Assembly (NCBI RefSeq): GCF_003363755.1
Contig: NZ_CP031396.1
Location: 1,116,001 to 1,180,000 of the forward strand
Length of the DNA stretch: 64,000 nucleotides
DNA from: Pseudomonas protegens
Lineage (GTDB): Bacteria; Pseudomonadota; Gammaproteobacteria; Pseudomonadales; Pseudomonadaceae
Direction of reading: 5' to 3'
The notes under the pieces are model-generated. The model was not told the origin of the DNA. It searched no databases and saw nothing but the letters and a program-made list of their open reading frames with translations. Numbering within the stretch: position 1 is the stretch's first letter; each line of letters starts with the position of its first letter. The position numbers and the translations under genes are program-made. This document shows, one piece after another, positions 7,676 to 21,194 of this stretch.

Positions 7676-7971
7676 TGTCGACCTTGCACGTGTTGTCCCA
7701 CTCGCCCTTCACCGACACCCGCCTGAGCAGTTGCCTGCGCCTGCTGGGCAGCGCCGATGGCCTGCTGCTGTGCGGCGATGCCGCCTATGCCCTGCAGCCG
7801 GGCACCACCCTTTACGGCGAACTGGGCGCCCGCAGCGGCCTGAAGCTGTATGTGCTGGAAGAGGACTTGCAAGCCCGGGGACTGGAGCTGCCGACCTGGG
7901 CCCGTGCGGTGGATTACCCAGGCTTCGTCGAGCTGTCGATTGAGCATGACAAGGTCAATACCTGGCTATGA
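7675..7971 (+). CDS. tusB: Sulfur relay subunit TusB
   Basis: A 98-residue DsrH-like protein, MSTLHVLSHSPFTDTRLSSC, close to the usual 95 residues. It is the smallest subunit of the TusBCD complex, needed for assembly with TusC and TusD. The start codon overlaps the tusC stop, and its own stop overlaps the tusE start by 4 bases. Family knowledge provides the role; in this sequence the evidence is the N-terminal motif and the order tusD-C-B-E. Confidence 0.9.
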   Translation: MSTLHVLSHSPFTDTRLSSCLRLLGSADGLLLCGDAAYALQPGTTLYGELGARSGLKLYVLEEDLQARGLELPTWARAVDYPGFVELSIEHDKVNTWL

Positions 7972-8303
7972 GTACCCTGACTGTGGGCGCTCGCGCCATC
8001 GAACTGGACAAGGACGGTTACCTGGTCAATCTCGACGACTGGTCCGCCGACGTAGCCCAAGCCCTGGCCGCCAACGAAGAGCTGGAGCTGAGCGCGGAGC
8101 ATTGGGAAATCCTCGAACTGCTGCAGGGCTTCTATAAAGAGTTCCAGCTGTCCCCGGCCACTCGCCCGCTGATCAAGTACACCGCCCTCAAGCTGGGCCC
8201 GGACAAGGGCAACAGCCTGCACCTGAACCGACTGTTCAAAGGCACTCCCGCCAAACTTGCCGCCAAGCTGGCGGGCCTGCCAAAGCCGACCAATTGCCTA
8301 TGA
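7968..8303 (+). CDS. tusE: Sulfur carrier TusE (DsrC family)
   Basis: A 111-residue DsrC-family protein with the characteristic core GYLVNLDDW, LSAEHWEILELLQGFYKEF and RPLIKY, ending in PTNCL. The penultimate Cys110 is the persulfide carrier that accepts sulfur from TusD and hands it to MnmA on tRNA. Only this C-terminal cysteine is present, and the second cysteine of sulfite-reductase DsrC is absent, so a tRNA role is favoured over dissimilatory sulfur metabolism. Overlaps tusB by 4 bases and ybiB by 4 bases. Confidence 0.95.
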   Translation: MSTLTVGARAIELDKDGYLVNLDDWSADVAQALAANEELELSAEHWEILELLQGFYKEFQLSPATRPLIKYTALKLGPDKGNSLHLNRLFKGTPAKLAAKLAGLPKPTNCL

Positions 8304-9301
8304 ACGATTTCGCCCCCCTGCTCACCCAGACCCCGGAAGAACACCCTTTTGCCCAGTTCGTGCGCATCCTGGGCAAAGGCAAGCGCGGTGCGCGCAACCT
8401 GACCCGCGAGGAAGCCCGGGAAGCCATGGGCATGCTACTGGACGACAAGGTGGAGGACACTCAGCTGGGCGCCTTTCTCATGCTGCTGCGGCACAAGGAA
8501 GAAAGTCCGGAAGAGCTGGCAGGCTTTACCGAAGCCTTGCGCCAGCGCCTGAACGCCCCTGCGATCCAGCTGGACCTCGACTGGCCGACCTACGCCGGCA
8601 AGAAGCGCCATCTGCCCTGGTACCTGCTGGCGGCCAAGTGCCTGGCGCAGAGCGGCGTGCGCATCCTGCTCCACGGCGGCGGCGCCCATACCGCCGGGCG
8701 CCTGTACACCGAACAGTTGCTGGAGCCCCTGGGGATTCCCCTGTGCCGTGACTGGTCATCGGTCAGCCAGGCACTGGACCAGGGCAACCTGGCCTTCATG
8801 CCGCTAGGCGACTGGGCGCCACAGCTGCAACGGATGATCGATTTGCGCAACATCCTCGGCCTGCGCTCACCGATCCATTCCCTGGCGCGCATTCTCAATC
8901 CCCTGGGCGCCCGTTGCGGCCTGCAGAGCATCTTCCACCCCGGTTACCAGGCAGTGCACCGCGATGCCAGCGGCCTGCTGGGGGACAACGTGATCGTGAT
9001 CAAGGGCGATGGCGGCGAGATCGAGATCAACCCGGACACCACCAGCCATCTGTACGGCAGCACCGGCGGCGTCAGTTGGGACGAGGAATGGCCGGCGCTG
9101 TCGGCCCAGCGCCATGTCAAACCGGCCAGCCTGGATCCCGAGCACCTCAAGGCGCTGTGGCGCGGTGATGTTGAGGACAGTTACCCACAACTGGCCCTGC
9201 TGGCGACCATGGCCCTGGCCTTGCGCGGTTTGGGCACGCCGCGGGAGCAGGCCTTCGCGCTGGCCCAGCAGTATTGGGATGCCCGGGACAGATCGATTTA
9301 A
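8300..9301 (+). CDS. ybiB: TrpD2/YbiB-like anthranilate phosphoribosyltransferase homologue
   Basis: A 333-residue protein with the fold of glycosyltransferase family 3: an N-terminal helical domain (about residues 1-85, LTREEAREAMGMLLDD and LMLLRHKEESPEEL) and a phosphoribosyl-binding domain with LLHGGGAHTAGR and RNILGLRSP. TrpD itself has a GTGGD loop; here it is degenerate, as in E. coli YbiB, which binds nucleic acid and is not a tryptophan enzyme. The ATG overlaps the tusE stop as ATGA. An upstream in-frame TTG is not preferred. Coupling to the tus genes suggests an RNA-related role; that is inference. Confidence 0.85.
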   Translation: MNDFAPLLTQTPEEHPFAQFVRILGKGKRGARNLTREEAREAMGMLLDDKVEDTQLGAFLMLLRHKEESPEELAGFTEALRQRLNAPAIQLDLDWPTYAGKKRHLPWYLLAAKCLAQSGVRILLHGGGAHTAGRLYTEQLLEPLGIPLCRDWSSVSQALDQGNLAFMPLGDWAPQLQRMIDLRNILGLRSPIHSLARILNPLGARCGLQSIFHPGYQAVHRDASGLLGDNVIVIKGDGGEIEINPDTTSHLYGSTGGVSWDEEWPALSAQRHVKPASLDPEHLKALWRGDVEDSYPQLALLATMALALRGLGTPREQAFALAQQYWDARDRSI

Positions 9302-9389
9302 TCGATCAAAACCGCCCATGCTTTGCGCTTTTTGTTCGAACCCAGGGGCATAGACTGCACTCCAACGCACAATAGCTGAGGAGCATTCC

Positions 9390-10391
9390 ATGGGACTGCT
9401 GATCGATGGGCGCTGGCATGACCAGTGGTACGAAAGCGGCAAGGACGGCGCCTTCCAACGGGAACAGGCGCAACGCCGGCACTGGGTCACCACCGATGGC
9501 CGCCCGGGCCCCAGCGGCGAAGGCGGCTTTACCGCCGAGGCCGGGCGCTACCACCTGTATGTCTCCCTGGCCTGCCCCTGGGCCCACCGCACCCTGATCC
9601 TGCGCAAGCTCAAGGGCCTGGAACAGCTGATCGACGTCTCGGTGGTCAGCTGGCTGATGCGCGAGCACGGCTGGACCTTCGACAGCGCCTACGGCTCCAG
9701 CGGTGATGCGCTGGATCACTTTGATTTCATGCACCAGCGTTATACCGCCGACAGCGCCGACTATACCGGCCGCGTCACCGTGCCGGTGCTGTGGGACAAG
9801 CAGCAACAGCGCATCGTCAGCAACGAGTCGGCGGAGATCATCCGCATGTTCAACAGCGCCTTCGACGGCCTGACCGGCAACGCCCTGGACTTCTACCCGC
9901 AGCCGTTGCGCGCACGCATCGATGAACTCAACGCACGCATCTACCCCGCGCTGAACAATGGCGTGTACCGCGCCGGATTCGCCACGTCACAACAGGCCTA
10001 CGAGGCGGCGTTCGATGATGTCTTCGCCGAGCTGGATGCCTTGGAAGCGTTGCTGGACAAACAGCGCTACCTGGCCGGCGAGTACCTGACCGAAGCCGAT
10101 GTGCGGCTGTTCACCACGCTGATCCGTTTCGATGCGGTGTACCACGGCCACTTCAAGTGCAACCTGCGGCGGATGGCCGATTACCCCAACCTGTCGAACT
10201 GGCTGCGGGAGCTGTATCAATGGCCGGGAATTGCCGAAACGGTGGATTTCGTCCATATCAAGGGGCACTACTACGCCAGCCATAGCACCATCAATCCGAC
10301 CGGGATCGTGCCAAAGGGGCCGTTGCAGGACTTCAGTCGCGGCCATGATCGGCAACGGTTGAGCGGGATGGGGGTGTGGTGCAGGGGTTGA
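9390..10391 (+). CDS. yqjG: Glutathionyl-hydroquinone reductase (Xi-class GST)
   Basis: A 333-residue protein of the Xi class of glutathione transferases. The N-terminal thioredoxin-like domain has the catalytic CPWAHR motif with Cys62, followed by the all-helical C-terminal domain with YLAGEYLTEADVRLFTTLIR and YYASHSTINPTGIVP. These enzymes reduce glutathionyl-hydroquinones with glutathione, releasing GSSG. A GAGGAG ribosome site precedes the ATG. It follows ybiB after 88 bases and is probably a separate transcript. Its 3' end faces the cysG 3' end across a REP pair. Confidence 0.92.
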   Translation: MGLLIDGRWHDQWYESGKDGAFQREQAQRRHWVTTDGRPGPSGEGGFTAEAGRYHLYVSLACPWAHRTLILRKLKGLEQLIDVSVVSWLMREHGWTFDSAYGSSGDALDHFDFMHQRYTADSADYTGRVTVPVLWDKQQQRIVSNESAEIIRMFNSAFDGLTGNALDFYPQPLRARIDELNARIYPALNNGVYRAGFATSQQAYEAAFDDVFAELDALEALLDKQRYLAGEYLTEADVRLFTTLIRFDAVYHGHFKCNLRRMADYPNLSNWLRELYQWPGIAETVDFVHIKGHYYASHSTINPTGIVPKGPLQDFSRGHDRQRLSGMGVWCRG

Positions 10392-10395
10392 GGAC

Positions 10396-10459
10396 GCTTT
10401 CGCCGGCAATCCGGCTCCTACAACAGTGGGATCTGTAGGAGCCGGCTTGCCGGCGAAGC
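10396..10459. repeat. Inverted pair of REP elements (REPIN)
   Basis: Two copies of the Pseudomonas REP motif face each other: the right arm reads GTAGGAGCCGGCTTGCCGGC plus GAAGC, and the left arm is its inverse with two differences. A 13-base spacer separates them. The pair sits exactly between the convergent 3' ends of yqjG and cysG and may act as a bidirectional terminator or mRNA stabiliser. Confidence 0.85.
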
Positions 10460-10462
10460 TTT

Positions 10463-11857
10463 TCAGACCTCGGACTGAGCGCCTTCGAACCAGGCCAGCT
10501 TCTCGCGCAGCTGGACCACTTCGCCAACGATCACCAGGGTCGGCGCGTGCACTTCGTGCTCCGCCACCAGCGTCGGCAGGTTGGCCAGGGTGCCGGTGAA
10601 CACTCGCTGGTTGCTGGTGGTGCCCTGCTGAACCAGGGCCGCCGGGGTGTCGGCGCTGCGCCCGTGCTTGATCAGTTGCTCGCAGATGGTCGGCAAGCCC
10701 ACCAGGCCCATGTAGAACACCAGGGTCTGGGCCGGTGCCACCAGGTCGCTCCAGGGCAGGTTGCTGGTGCCGTCCTTGAGGTGGCCGGTGACAAAGCGCA
10801 CCGACTGCGCGTAGTCGCGGTGAGTCAGGGGAATCCCGGCATAGGCGGAGCAACCGCTGGCCGCGGTAATCCCCGGCACCACCTGAAATGGAATGCCGTG
10901 GGCCGCCAGTTCTTCGATCTCTTCGCCGCCACGACCAAAGATGAACGGATCGCCACCCTTGAGCCGCACCACGCGTTTGCCTTGCCGGGCCAGGTTCACC
11001 AGTTGCTGGTTGATCTGCTCCTGAGGCACGGCATGATTGGCGCGGCGCTTGCCAACGTAGATGCGCTCGGCATCGCGGCGGCACAGGTCGAGAATCGCCG
11101 GTGCCACCAGACGGTCGTAGAGCACCACATCGGCCTGTTGCATCAGGCGCAGGGCGCGAAAGGTCAGCAAGTCCGGATCACCCGGGCCCGCACCCACCAG
11201 ATACACCTCGCCCGGCGCATGGGGCGCCTTGCCAGCAATCTTGGCCTGCAACAGACGTTCGGCCTCCGCGCCCTGCCCCGCCAGTTGGCGATCAGCGATG
11301 GGGCCCTGGAATACATCCTCCCAGAACGCCCGGCGCTGCTGCACATCCGGAAACAGGCCTTTGACCTGGGCCCGAAAACGCGCCGCCAACCCGGCCAACT
11401 GGCCGTAGGTGGAAGGAATCCAGGTTTCCAGCTTGGCCCGGATCAGCCGCGCCAGCACCGGCGCATCGCCGCCGCTGGAGACCGCGATGACCAGCGGCGA
11501 ACGGTCGACGATGGCGGGAAAGATCACGCTGCACAGGGCCGGCGCGTCCACCACGTTGACCGGGACGCAACGCCGACGGGCATCGGCGGAGACCTGGGCA
11601 TTGAGGGATTCGTCGTCGGTGGCGGCGATGATCAGGGTGCAGCCGTCGAGGTCTGCCTCGACATACCCGCGCAGCAGGGACTCACCGCCGCTGGCGACGA
11701 TCAGTTCCTGCAATTGCGCTTCTATTTCAGGCGCGACCACTCGCAGCTGCGCACCGGCATCGGCCAGCAGACGGGATTTGCGCAAGGCAATCTCCCCTCC
11801 ACCGACCACCAACACACGACTGCCGCGAAGGTTGTGAAACAGCGGCAGATATTCCAT
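10463..11857 (-). CDS. cysG: Siroheme synthase CysG (trifunctional)
   Basis: A 464-residue fusion. Residues 1 to about 150 form the precorrin-2 dehydrogenase/ferrochelatase module with the NAD motif [11 protein letters not shown]. Residues from about 217 form the uroporphyrinogen-III methyltransferase, with [33 protein letters not shown] and GITAASG. It makes siroheme for sulfite and nitrite reductases. It is the last gene of the leftward set and follows serS directly, with no gap between the serS stop and its start codon, so it is likely expressed with it. Length is normal. Confidence 0.97.
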   Translation of the reverse strand: MEYLPLFHNLRGSRVLVVGGGEIALRKSRLLADAGAQLRVVAPEIEAQLQELIVASGGESLLRGYVEADLDGCTLIIAATDDESLNAQVSADARRRCVPVNVVDAPALCSVIFPAIVDRSPLVIAVSSGGDAPVLARLIRAKLETWIPSTYGQLAGLAARFRAQVKGLFPDVQQRRAFWEDVFQGPIADRQLAGQGAEAERLLQAKIAGKAPHAPGEVYLVGAGPGDPDLLTFRALRLMQQADVVLYDRLVAPAILDLCRRDAERIYVGKRRANHAVPQEQINQQLVNLARQGKRVVRLKGGDPFIFGRGGEEIEELAAHGIPFQVVPGITAASGCSAYAGIPLTHRDYAQSVRFVTGHLKDGTSNLPWSDLVAPAQTLVFYMGLVGLPTICEQLIKHGRSADTPAALVQQGTTSNQRVFTGTLANLPTLVAEHEVHAPTLVIVGEVVQLREKLAWFEGAQSEV

Positions 11858-13525
<1,668 letters not shown>

Positions 13526-13529
<4 letters not shown>

Positions 13530-14851
13530 GGTTTTCTCCGCTGCAAGGGGCTGGCCCGGTCCAGGGCGGCCAGGTGCTTGAGCTTCTCGCCGATCTTCAG
13601 TTCCAGGCCACGGGGCACCGGCTGGTAGAGCGGCAAAGGCTCGAGCTCTTCGGGGAAATAGTCTTCACCGGCGGCGTAGGCATCCGGCTCGTCATGGGCG
13701 TAGCGGTACTCGTCGCCGTAACCCAACTGCTTCATCAGCTTGGTCGGGGCGTTGCGCAGGTGGATCGGCACTTCCAGGGAGCCGTGCTCGGCAGCGGCGC
13801 GCATGGCGGCCTTGAAGCCCATGTACACGGCGTTGCTTTTCGGCGCACAGGCCAGGTAGGTAATGGCCTGGGCCACCGCCAGCTCGCCTTCGGGGCTGCC
13901 CAGGCGCTCCTGCACATCCCAGGCCGCCAGGCACAGGCTCAGCGCCCGCGGGTCGGCGTTGCCGATGTCCTCGCTGGCCATGCGCACCACGCGCCGGGCC
14001 AGGTACAGCGGGTCGCAGCCGCCGTCGAGCATGCGCGCAAACCAGTACAGGGCGCCGTCGGGGTTGGAGCCGCGCACCGATTTGTGCAACGCGGAAATCT
14101 GGTCGTAGAAGGCTTCGCCGCCCTTATCGAAACGCCGGCGGGTATCCCCCAGCAGGCTTTGCAACAGATCAACGCCGATCTCGCCGCCGTCTTCCGCCAG
14201 GTCCGAGGCGTTCTCCAGCAGATTGAGCATGCGCCGGCCATCGCCATCGGCCGCCGACAGCAGCATCTGGAAGCCTTCGTCGCTCAGGCGCAACTGGCGC
14301 TTGCCCAGACCGCGCTCCTCAGTCAGGGCGCGCTGTATCAGGGTGCCCAGGGCCGCTTCATCCAGGCTCTTGAGCACATAGACCCGGGCCCGGGACAGCA
14401 GCGCATTGTTGAGTTCGAAGGACGGGTTTTCCGTGGTGGCACCGATAAAGATCAGCGTGCCGTCTTCCACGTAGGGCAGGAAGGCATCCTGCTGGGACTT
14501 GTTGAAACGATGCACTTCATCGACAAACAGAATGGTCCGCCGTCCGTATTGCCCGGCCTGCTGCTTGGCGATTTCCACCGCCTGGCGGATCTCCTTGACC
14601 CCGGCCAGCACCGCCGAGACGGTTTCGAAGTGAGCATCCGAGACTTCCGCCAGCAGCCGCGCCAGGGTGGTCTTGCCCACTCCCGGAGGGCCCCAGAAGA
14701 TCATCGAATGCAGGGCACCCTGCTCCAGGGCCTCACGCAGCGGCTTGCCCCGAGCCAGCAGATGCTGCTGACCGACGTACTCGTCCAGGTTGGTCGCACG
14801 CAAGCGTGCGGCCAGTGGCTGGGCGATCGGGGCACTACGAAACAGGTCCAT
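13526..14851 (-). CDS. rarA: Replication-associated recombination protein A (MgsA/RarA)
   Basis: A 441-residue AAA+ ATPase of the clamp-loader group. The Walker A ([14 protein letters not shown]), Walker B ([10 protein letters not shown]) and sensor 1 ([10 protein letters not shown]) motifs lie in residues 50-150, followed by the C-terminal helical tetramerisation domain ([20 protein letters not shown]). RarA acts at stalled replication forks and interacts with SSB. It lies between lolA (33-base gap) and crcB (4-base overlap). The order lolA-rarA-crcB-serS is typical of gamma-proteobacteria apart from the insertion of crcB. Confidence 0.96.
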
Positions 14852-14884
14852 GGACTACCTTCGAAACCTTGCGGTTGCGGCTGC

Positions 14885-15508
14885 TTACTCTTGGATCACA
14901 TCGGCACCCTTGGGGATGTCGAACTTGAACTTGGACGCCGGGATCGCTTCGTTGGCCTTGACCCCGGTGAACAGGATATTGGTGCGCTGGCCGACGCTGT
15001 CGATCAACTGCATGTCGTTGATCATGCCGTTGCGGAACGACAGGCGCAGGCTGTCGAACAGGGTGTCGCGGGTTTTCGGCTTGAGGGTGAAGTCCATCAC
15101 GCCACCGGCCTCCTTGGAGGTGATGTCGAAGCTTTCGCTGATCTTCGACACATCACCGGACAACAGCAGGGCCGGAGTCTGGGTCAGGCGCTGGTCGAGC
15201 TTCTTGATGGTCACCTGCTCCAGGTCCGGGTCCCACAGGGAAACTTTCTGGCCGTCGGAAACCATCAGCTGTTCTTGTGGCGCATCGGTGTGCCAGTAGA
15301 ACAGGCCCGGGCGCTGCAGGGACATTTCGCCGGCGGTTTCCTGCAACTGGGTGCCGCTGCCGTCCAGGGTCAGTTGGGAGAAACGCGCGGTCAGGGTCTG
15401 GGACTTTTCCAGCAACTGGGTCAGGCGCGCCACGTCTTTGGGGTCGGCGTGGACCGACAGGGAGGTCACAGCCAGTACCGGCAGCAGCAACATGCGAATC
15501 AGGCGCAT
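14885..15508 (-). CDS. lolA: Outer-membrane lipoprotein carrier LolA
   Basis: A 207-residue periplasmic chaperone. A signal peptide ([21 protein letters not shown]) would be cut after Ala21. The mature domain carries the hydrophobic half-barrel features, including [15 protein letters not shown] and [12 protein letters not shown]. LolA takes lipoproteins from the LolCDE transporter and delivers them to LolB. I chose the ATG at 15508 because a GAGGA site lies 6 bases before it; the frame opens four codons earlier. It lies 68 bases after ftsK on the same strand. Confidence 0.96.
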   Translation of the reverse strand: MRLIRMLLLPVLAVTSLSVHADPKDVARLTQLLEKSQTLTARFSQLTLDGSGTQLQETAGEMSLQRPGLFYWHTDAPQEQLMVSDGQKVSLWDPDLEQVTIKKLDQRLTQTPALLLSGDVSKISESFDITSKEAGGVMDFTLKPKTRDTLFDSLRLSFRNGMINDMQLIDSVGQRTNILFTGVKANEAIPASKFKFDIPKGADVIQE

Positions 15509-15576
15509 GGAATTCCTCATAAATTGGATGGGTATGCGAGCGGCGTGGCATCACGCCGCTGAAAACGAAACAGGGA

Positions 15577-17985
15577 TCAGTCGCGCATCGGGCCCGGCGC
15601 CAGCACTTCGCGGGAGCCGTTGGTGTTCATCGCCGTCACCACCCCAGCCATTTCCATGGCCTCGATCATCCGGGCAGCGCGGTTGTAGCCAATCTTCAGC
15701 TTGCGCTGTACCGCCGAGATCGAGGCCCGGCGGCTTTCCAGGACGAACTGCACGGCTTCGTCGTAGAGCGCGTCAGCTTCCGGATCATCGCCGTCGCCAC
15801 CGCCGCTACTGCCTTCGAAACCGCTGCCCGCCTCTTCGACACCGTTGAGGATGTCGTCGTTGTATTCCGGCGCGCCCCGCAGTTTCCAGGCCTCCACCAC
15901 GCGGTGCACTTCATCGTCGGAGACGAAGGCGCCGTGGACGCGAATCGGCAGGCTGGTGCCCGGCGGCATGTAGAGCATGTCACCGTGGCCCAGCAGTTGT
16001 TCGGCGCCGCCCTGGTCGATGATGGTCCGCGAGTCGATCTTGCTCGACACCTGGAACGCCATGCGGGTCGGGATGTTGGCCTTGATCAGGCCAGTGATCA
16101 CGTCCACCGACGGCCGCTGGGTCGCGAGAATCAAGTGGATACCGGCGGCCCGGGCCTTCTGGGCGATACGGGCGATCAGTTCTTCAACCTTCTTGCCGAC
16201 GATCATCATCATGTCGGCGAATTCGTCCACCACCACGACGATGGTCGGCAACTTGGTCAGCAGCGGCGCTTCGTCGTGGATGCTTTCGCGGTTGTACAGC
16301 GGATCGGCCAGTGGTGTGCCGGCGTCGATGGCTTCCTTGACCTTGGCGTTGAAGCCCGAAAGGTTGCGCACCCCCATCTTGGCCATCAGCTTGTAGCGCC
16401 GCTCCATCTCCGCCACGCTCCAGCGCAGAGCGTTGGCTGCGTCCTTCATGTCGGTGACCACCGGGCACAGCAGGTGCGGAATGCCTTCGTAGATCGACAG
16501 TTCGAGCATCTTCGGGTCGATCATGATCAGCTTGGCGTCTTCCGGGCCGGACTTGAACAGGATCGACAGGATCATCGCGTTGACCCCCACCGACTTACCG
16601 GAACCTGTGGTACCGGCCACCAACAGGTGAGGCATTTTCGCCAGGTCGGTGATGATCGGCTTGCCGCCGATGTCATGGCCCAGGGCCAGGGTGACCGGGG
16701 ATTTGAAGTTGTCGTATTCCGGGGTCGAGAGCACTTCAGAGAAGCGCACGATCTGCCGGTCTTCGTTGGGGATCTCGATGCCCACGGTGGTCTTGCCGGG
16801 AATCACTTCCACCACCCGCACACTGGTCACCGCCAGGGAACGGGCCAGGTCCTTGGCCAGGTTGGCGATACGGCTGACTTTCACCCCGGCCGCCGGCTGG
16901 ATTTCGTAACGGGTAATCACCGGGCCGGGATGGATGGAATCCACCGCAACTTCGACGCCGAACTCCTTGAGCTTGATCTCCAGCAGATGGCCGACGGCCG
17001 CCAGGGATTCGGGCGAATAATTGAGCTGTTTCTTTTCCGCCGGGTCAAGAATCGAGATCGGCGGCAAGGTGCCTTCCACCGCGCTGTCGACGAACAGCGG
17101 CGCCTGCTTCTCTTTCTGCACGCGCTTGCTGGGCTCTGGCGGTTTGACCGCTACCGGCGTGATCACCGGCGGCACCTGCTTCTCGCGCTCGGACATGTGC
17201 TTGCTCAAAGCCTGCTCGCGCTCGATCAGACGCTCCTTGACCTTGGCCTGCTCGCGCTTGTCGGCAATGCTCGGGGACACCACCTCATCGACCCGGGCAT
17301 CCACTTCGCGCAATTGCGCCACCAGTTGCTTGCGCTCAACGCGAGCATCCCACCAACGATTGGCCGCGCCCTGGAACAGTTCGAACAAGTCGAGAGTGAT
17401 CTTGCCGGTGACGTCCATCACCTTGAACCACGACAGGTCGGTGAACACCGTCAGGCCGAACAGGAACAGGGCAATGAACATCAGGGTACTGCCCTGCACG
17501 TTCAGGGCATTCTTGGCCAGGTCACCCAGGCTTTCGCCCAGGGCACCACCGGCACCGGCAGGCAGGCCGGTGGGGGCATGAAAATGGATATGGGCCAGCG
17601 CAGCGCCGGACAGCACCAGGAACACCAGGCCAATCAGCCGCCAGGAAAACAGCCAGCCGCTCCACTGCCACGGTTCATGGCGCTGGCGGAAGATCTGGTA
17701 AGTCTTGATCGCCAACAGCAACGGGAAGATATAAGCGAAGTAACCCAACACCATGAACAGGATATCGGCGCTGTAAGAGCCTGCGGGACCGCCGAAGTTC
17801 TGCACATCTTCGATCTTGCTGTTATGACTCCAACCCGGATCATCTTTACCGTAGGTCAAAAGTGCCATCATCAAGAACAGGCACAGGGCTCCAATGGCGA
17901 TCAATGCACCTTCCTTGAGCCGGTAGTGCAATTGCTGACGCCAGAGCGGAACAACAGGTTTAGGTGCTGCGGTGGATTTCTTCAA
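15577..17985 (-). CDS. ftsK: DNA translocase FtsK (TTG start)
   Basis: An 802-residue septal DNA pump that clears the chromosome from the closing septum and activates XerCD at dif. Four membrane helices occupy the first 190 residues, then a short linker, then the RecA-like motor with Walker A ([12 protein letters not shown], near residue 460) and Walker B ([13 protein letters not shown]), and a C-terminal winged helix that reads KOPS ([20 protein letters not shown]). The linker is much shorter than in E. coli, as usual for Pseudomonas. The start codon is TTG at 17985, 11 bases downstream of an AGGA site; no ATG fits near the conserved N-terminus. Confidence 0.96.
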   Translation of the reverse strand: MKKSTAAPKPVVPLWRQQLHYRLKEGALIAIGALCLFLMMALLTYGKDDPGWSHNSKIEDVQNFGGPAGSYSADILFMVLGYFAYIFPLLLAIKTYQIFRQRHEPWQWSGWLFSWRLIGLVFLVLSGAALAHIHFHAPTGLPAGAGGALGESLGDLAKNALNVQGSTLMFIALFLFGLTVFTDLSWFKVMDVTGKITLDLFELFQGAANRWWDARVERKQLVAQLREVDARVDEVVSPSIADKREQAKVKERLIEREQALSKHMSEREKQVPPVITPVAVKPPEPSKRVQKEKQAPLFVDSAVEGTLPPISILDPAEKKQLNYSPESLAAVGHLLEIKLKEFGVEVAVDSIHPGPVITRYEIQPAAGVKVSRIANLAKDLARSLAVTSVRVVEVIPGKTTVGIEIPNEDRQIVRFSEVLSTPEYDNFKSPVTLALGHDIGGKPIITDLAKMPHLLVAGTTGSGKSVGVNAMILSILFKSGPEDAKLIMIDPKMLELSIYEGIPHLLCPVVTDMKDAANALRWSVAEMERRYKLMAKMGVRNLSGFNAKVKEAIDAGTPLADPLYNRESIHDEAPLLTKLPTIVVVVDEFADMMMIVGKKVEELIARIAQKARAAGIHLILATQRPSVDVITGLIKANIPTRMAFQVSSKIDSRTIIDQGGAEQLLGHGDMLYMPPGTSLPIRVHGAFVSDDEVHRVVEAWKLRGAPEYNDDILNGVEEAGSGFEGSSGGGDGDDPEADALYDEAVQFVLESRRASISAVQRKLKIGYNRAARMIEAMEMAGVVTAMNTNGSREVLAPGPMRD

Positions 17986-19231
<1,246 letters not shown>

Positions 19232-19249
19232 GCCCTCGCCCTACGCTTG

Positions 19250-19273
19250 TGGCGGGCCATCATCGGCCCGCCA
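19250..19273 (+). terminator. Strong hairpin between trxB and aat
   Basis: TGGCGGGCC and GGCCCGCCA form a 9-pair G/C stem with a 6-base loop, 18 bases after the trxB stop. It has no T tract, so termination would be partial; it may also protect the trxB mRNA 3' end. Confidence 0.5.
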
Positions 19274-19303
19274 CCGCCCTCCCCTGCCGTAAGTCTGGAT
19301 GCC

Positions 19304-19984
19304 ATGCTGACCTGGTTACAACGCAACAAGCTTGATTTCCCCCCATTGGAAAAGGCCATGCGCGAGCCCAACGGGCTGCTGGCTGCGGGCGGTGATCTGT
19401 CCGCCGATCGCCTGATTCAGGCCTATCGTCACGGCTGCTTCCCTTGGTTTTCCGAGGGGCAACCGATCCTCTGGTGGTCCCCCGACCCACGCACCGTGCT
19501 ACTGCCGGACGAGCTGCATGTCTCCCGCAGCCTGGGCAAGCTGTTGCGCAAACAGCGCTATCAAGTGACATTCGACCAGGACTTCGCTGCGGTCATCAGT
19601 GCCTGCGCAGCACCTCGGGCTTATGCCGACGGCACCTGGATCAGCGAGGCGATGCAACAGGCCTATTTGCAATTGCATCAGCGCGGCTATGCCCATTCGG
19701 TGGAAGTCTGGGATCAAGGCACGTTGGTGGGAGGGCTGTACGGCCTGGCCATGGGCCAACTGTTTTTTGGCGAATCGATGTTCAGCCGTGCCGACAACAC
19801 CTCGAAATTCGGATTCGCCACTCTGGTACAGCATCTGAAGGAGTGGGGATTTGTATTGATCGACTGCCAGATGCCTACCGAGCATCTGCACAGCCTGGGT
19901 GCGCGCTCCATTTCCCGACCCGAGTTCGCCGACTACCTCGCGCGTCACCTGGATCAGCCGAGCCGCGCCACATGGGTTTCCTAG
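19304..19984 (+). CDS. aat: Leucyl/phenylalanyl-tRNA-protein transferase
   Basis: A 226-residue enzyme that adds Leu or Phe from aminoacyl-tRNA to proteins with N-terminal Lys or Arg, creating a degron read by ClpS. Family signatures are [39 protein letters not shown] and [16 protein letters not shown] chose [12 protein letters not shown] as the start; the frame is open 19 codons further upstream, but that stretch is proline-rich and overlaps the hairpin after trxB. It precedes bpt by 58 bases, so the two transferases form one unit. Confidence 0.96.
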   Translation: MLTWLQRNKLDFPPLEKAMREPNGLLAAGGDLSADRLIQAYRHGCFPWFSEGQPILWWSPDPRTVLLPDELHVSRSLGKLLRKQRYQVTFDQDFAAVISACAAPRAYADGTWISEAMQQAYLQLHQRGYAHSVEVWDQGTLVGGLYGLAMGQLFFGESMFSRADNTSKFGFATLVQHLKEWGFVLIDCQMPTEHLHSLGARSISRPEFADYLARHLDQPSRATWVS

Positions 19985-20042
19985 GCGGGTTTGACGGCTG
20001 TGGCTTACACTTAATTTCAAAGCTTATTCCGAGGGTTGACTC

Positions 20043-20750
20043 ATGACCGAGTTGGCGCGCCTGAAGTTTTATGCCACTCAACCCCATTCTTGCAGCTACC
20101 TGCCCGACGAACAGGCCACCACCTTGTTCCTCGATCCCAGCCAGCCCATGGACGTGCATGTCTACGCAGATCTGTCGGAAATGGGATTTCGTCGCAGCGG
20201 CGATCACCTGTACCGCCCCCACTGCCAAAACTGCAACGCTTGCGTCCCGGCGCGCATTCCAGTGGCGCAGTTCCTACCCAATCGTCAGCAAAAACGCATT
20301 CTCAAACGCAACAGCGACCTGAGCGTACAAGCGGCCAAACCTGGCTTCAGCGAAGAGTACTTCGACCTTTACCAACGCTACATCGAGCAACGCCACGCCG
20401 ACGGCGACATGTTCCCCCCCAGCCGCGACCAATTCTCGACCTTCCTGGTGCGTGACCTGCCGTTTTCCCGCTTCTACGAGTTCCGCCTGGAGGAGCGCCT
20501 GCTGGCGGTGGCCGTTACCGATCTATTGCCCAACGGGCTTTCGGCGGTCTACACCTTCTATGAACCCGATGAAGAGCGCCGCAGCCTGGGGCGCTACGCG
20601 ATCCTCTGGCAAATCGGCGAAACCCTGCGCCTGGGACTGGACGCGGTGTACCTCGGCTACTGGATCAAAAACTGCAAAAAGATGAACTACAAGACCCAAT
20701 ATCGCCCCATAGAGCTGCTGGTTAACCAGAGATGGGTGATCCTCAACTAG
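20043..20750 (+). CDS. bpt: Aspartate/glutamate leucyltransferase (bacterial ATE-like)
   Basis: A 235-residue leucyl-transferase of the Bpt group, related to eukaryotic arginyl-transferase but adding Leu to N-terminal Asp or Glu. It contains [18 protein letters not shown], the cysteine cluster [15 protein letters not shown] and the conserved [15 protein letters not shown]. With aat and the ClpAS pair it covers the secondary and tertiary destabilising residues of the N-degron pathway. It follows aat on the same strand, and infA follows after 100 bases. The Bpt/Ate distinction rests on bacterial family knowledge. Confidence 0.94.
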
Positions 20751-20850
20751 AAGGTCTTGGCTTAAACCCCACTTTTCGGGCACAATGCACGCCGCTTTTG
20801 CCTGGCGCAGTTGCACCGGGCCATTCATTGGACACCGAGGGCTTTACTGC

Positions 20851-21069
20851 ATGTCGAAAGAAGACAGCTTCGAAATGGAAGGCACTGTCGTCGACACCCT
20901 GCCCAACACCATGTTTCGTGTGGAGTTGGAAAATGGGCACGTCGTAACCGCGCATATTTCCGGCAAGATGCGCAAGAACTACATTCGTATTCTTACCGGT
21001 GACAAAGTGCGCGTCGAGCTGACGCCCTATGACTTGAGCAAAGGGCGCATCACTTACCGCGCTCGCTAA
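20851..21069 (+). CDS. infA: Translation initiation factor IF-1
   Basis: A 72-residue S1-fold protein, [20 protein letters not shown], that binds the ribosomal A site of the 30S subunit during initiation. Length and sequence are standard. The open frame extends 22 codons upstream, but conservation begins at the ATG at 20851. It is followed directly by an intrinsic terminator and then faces clpA tail to tail. Confidence 0.98.
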
Positions 21070-21084
21070 GCAAGTCAATACAAG

Positions 21085-21109
21085 ACGCCCGGTTATGCCG
21101 GGCGTTTTT
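21085..21109 (+). terminator. Intrinsic terminator of infA
   Basis: ACGCCCGG and CCGGGCGT form an 8-pair stem with a TTATG loop, followed by TTTT, 15 bases past the infA stop. Confidence 0.92.
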
Positions 21110-21145
21110 GTTCGTCTCGAATAAACCGGCAAACCCCAGATAGCA

Positions 21146-21169
21146 CAAAGGCACCCTCCGGTGCCTTTG
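21146..21169 (-). terminator. Terminator of clpA
   Basis: CAAAGGCACC and GGTGCCTTTG form a perfect 10-pair stem with a CTCC loop. Leftwards it lies 25 bases past the clpA stop, and its 3' arm ends in CTTTG, acting as a short T tract. Confidence 0.75.
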
Positions 21170-21194
21170 GCGGTACTGCTGCGTTACGCGGCCA

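Noticed and set aside
13574..15562. Long rightward open frame of about 660 codons opposite rarA and lolA
   Set aside because: It is an antisense shadow produced by G/C-rich third positions; the opposite strand encodes complete known proteins.
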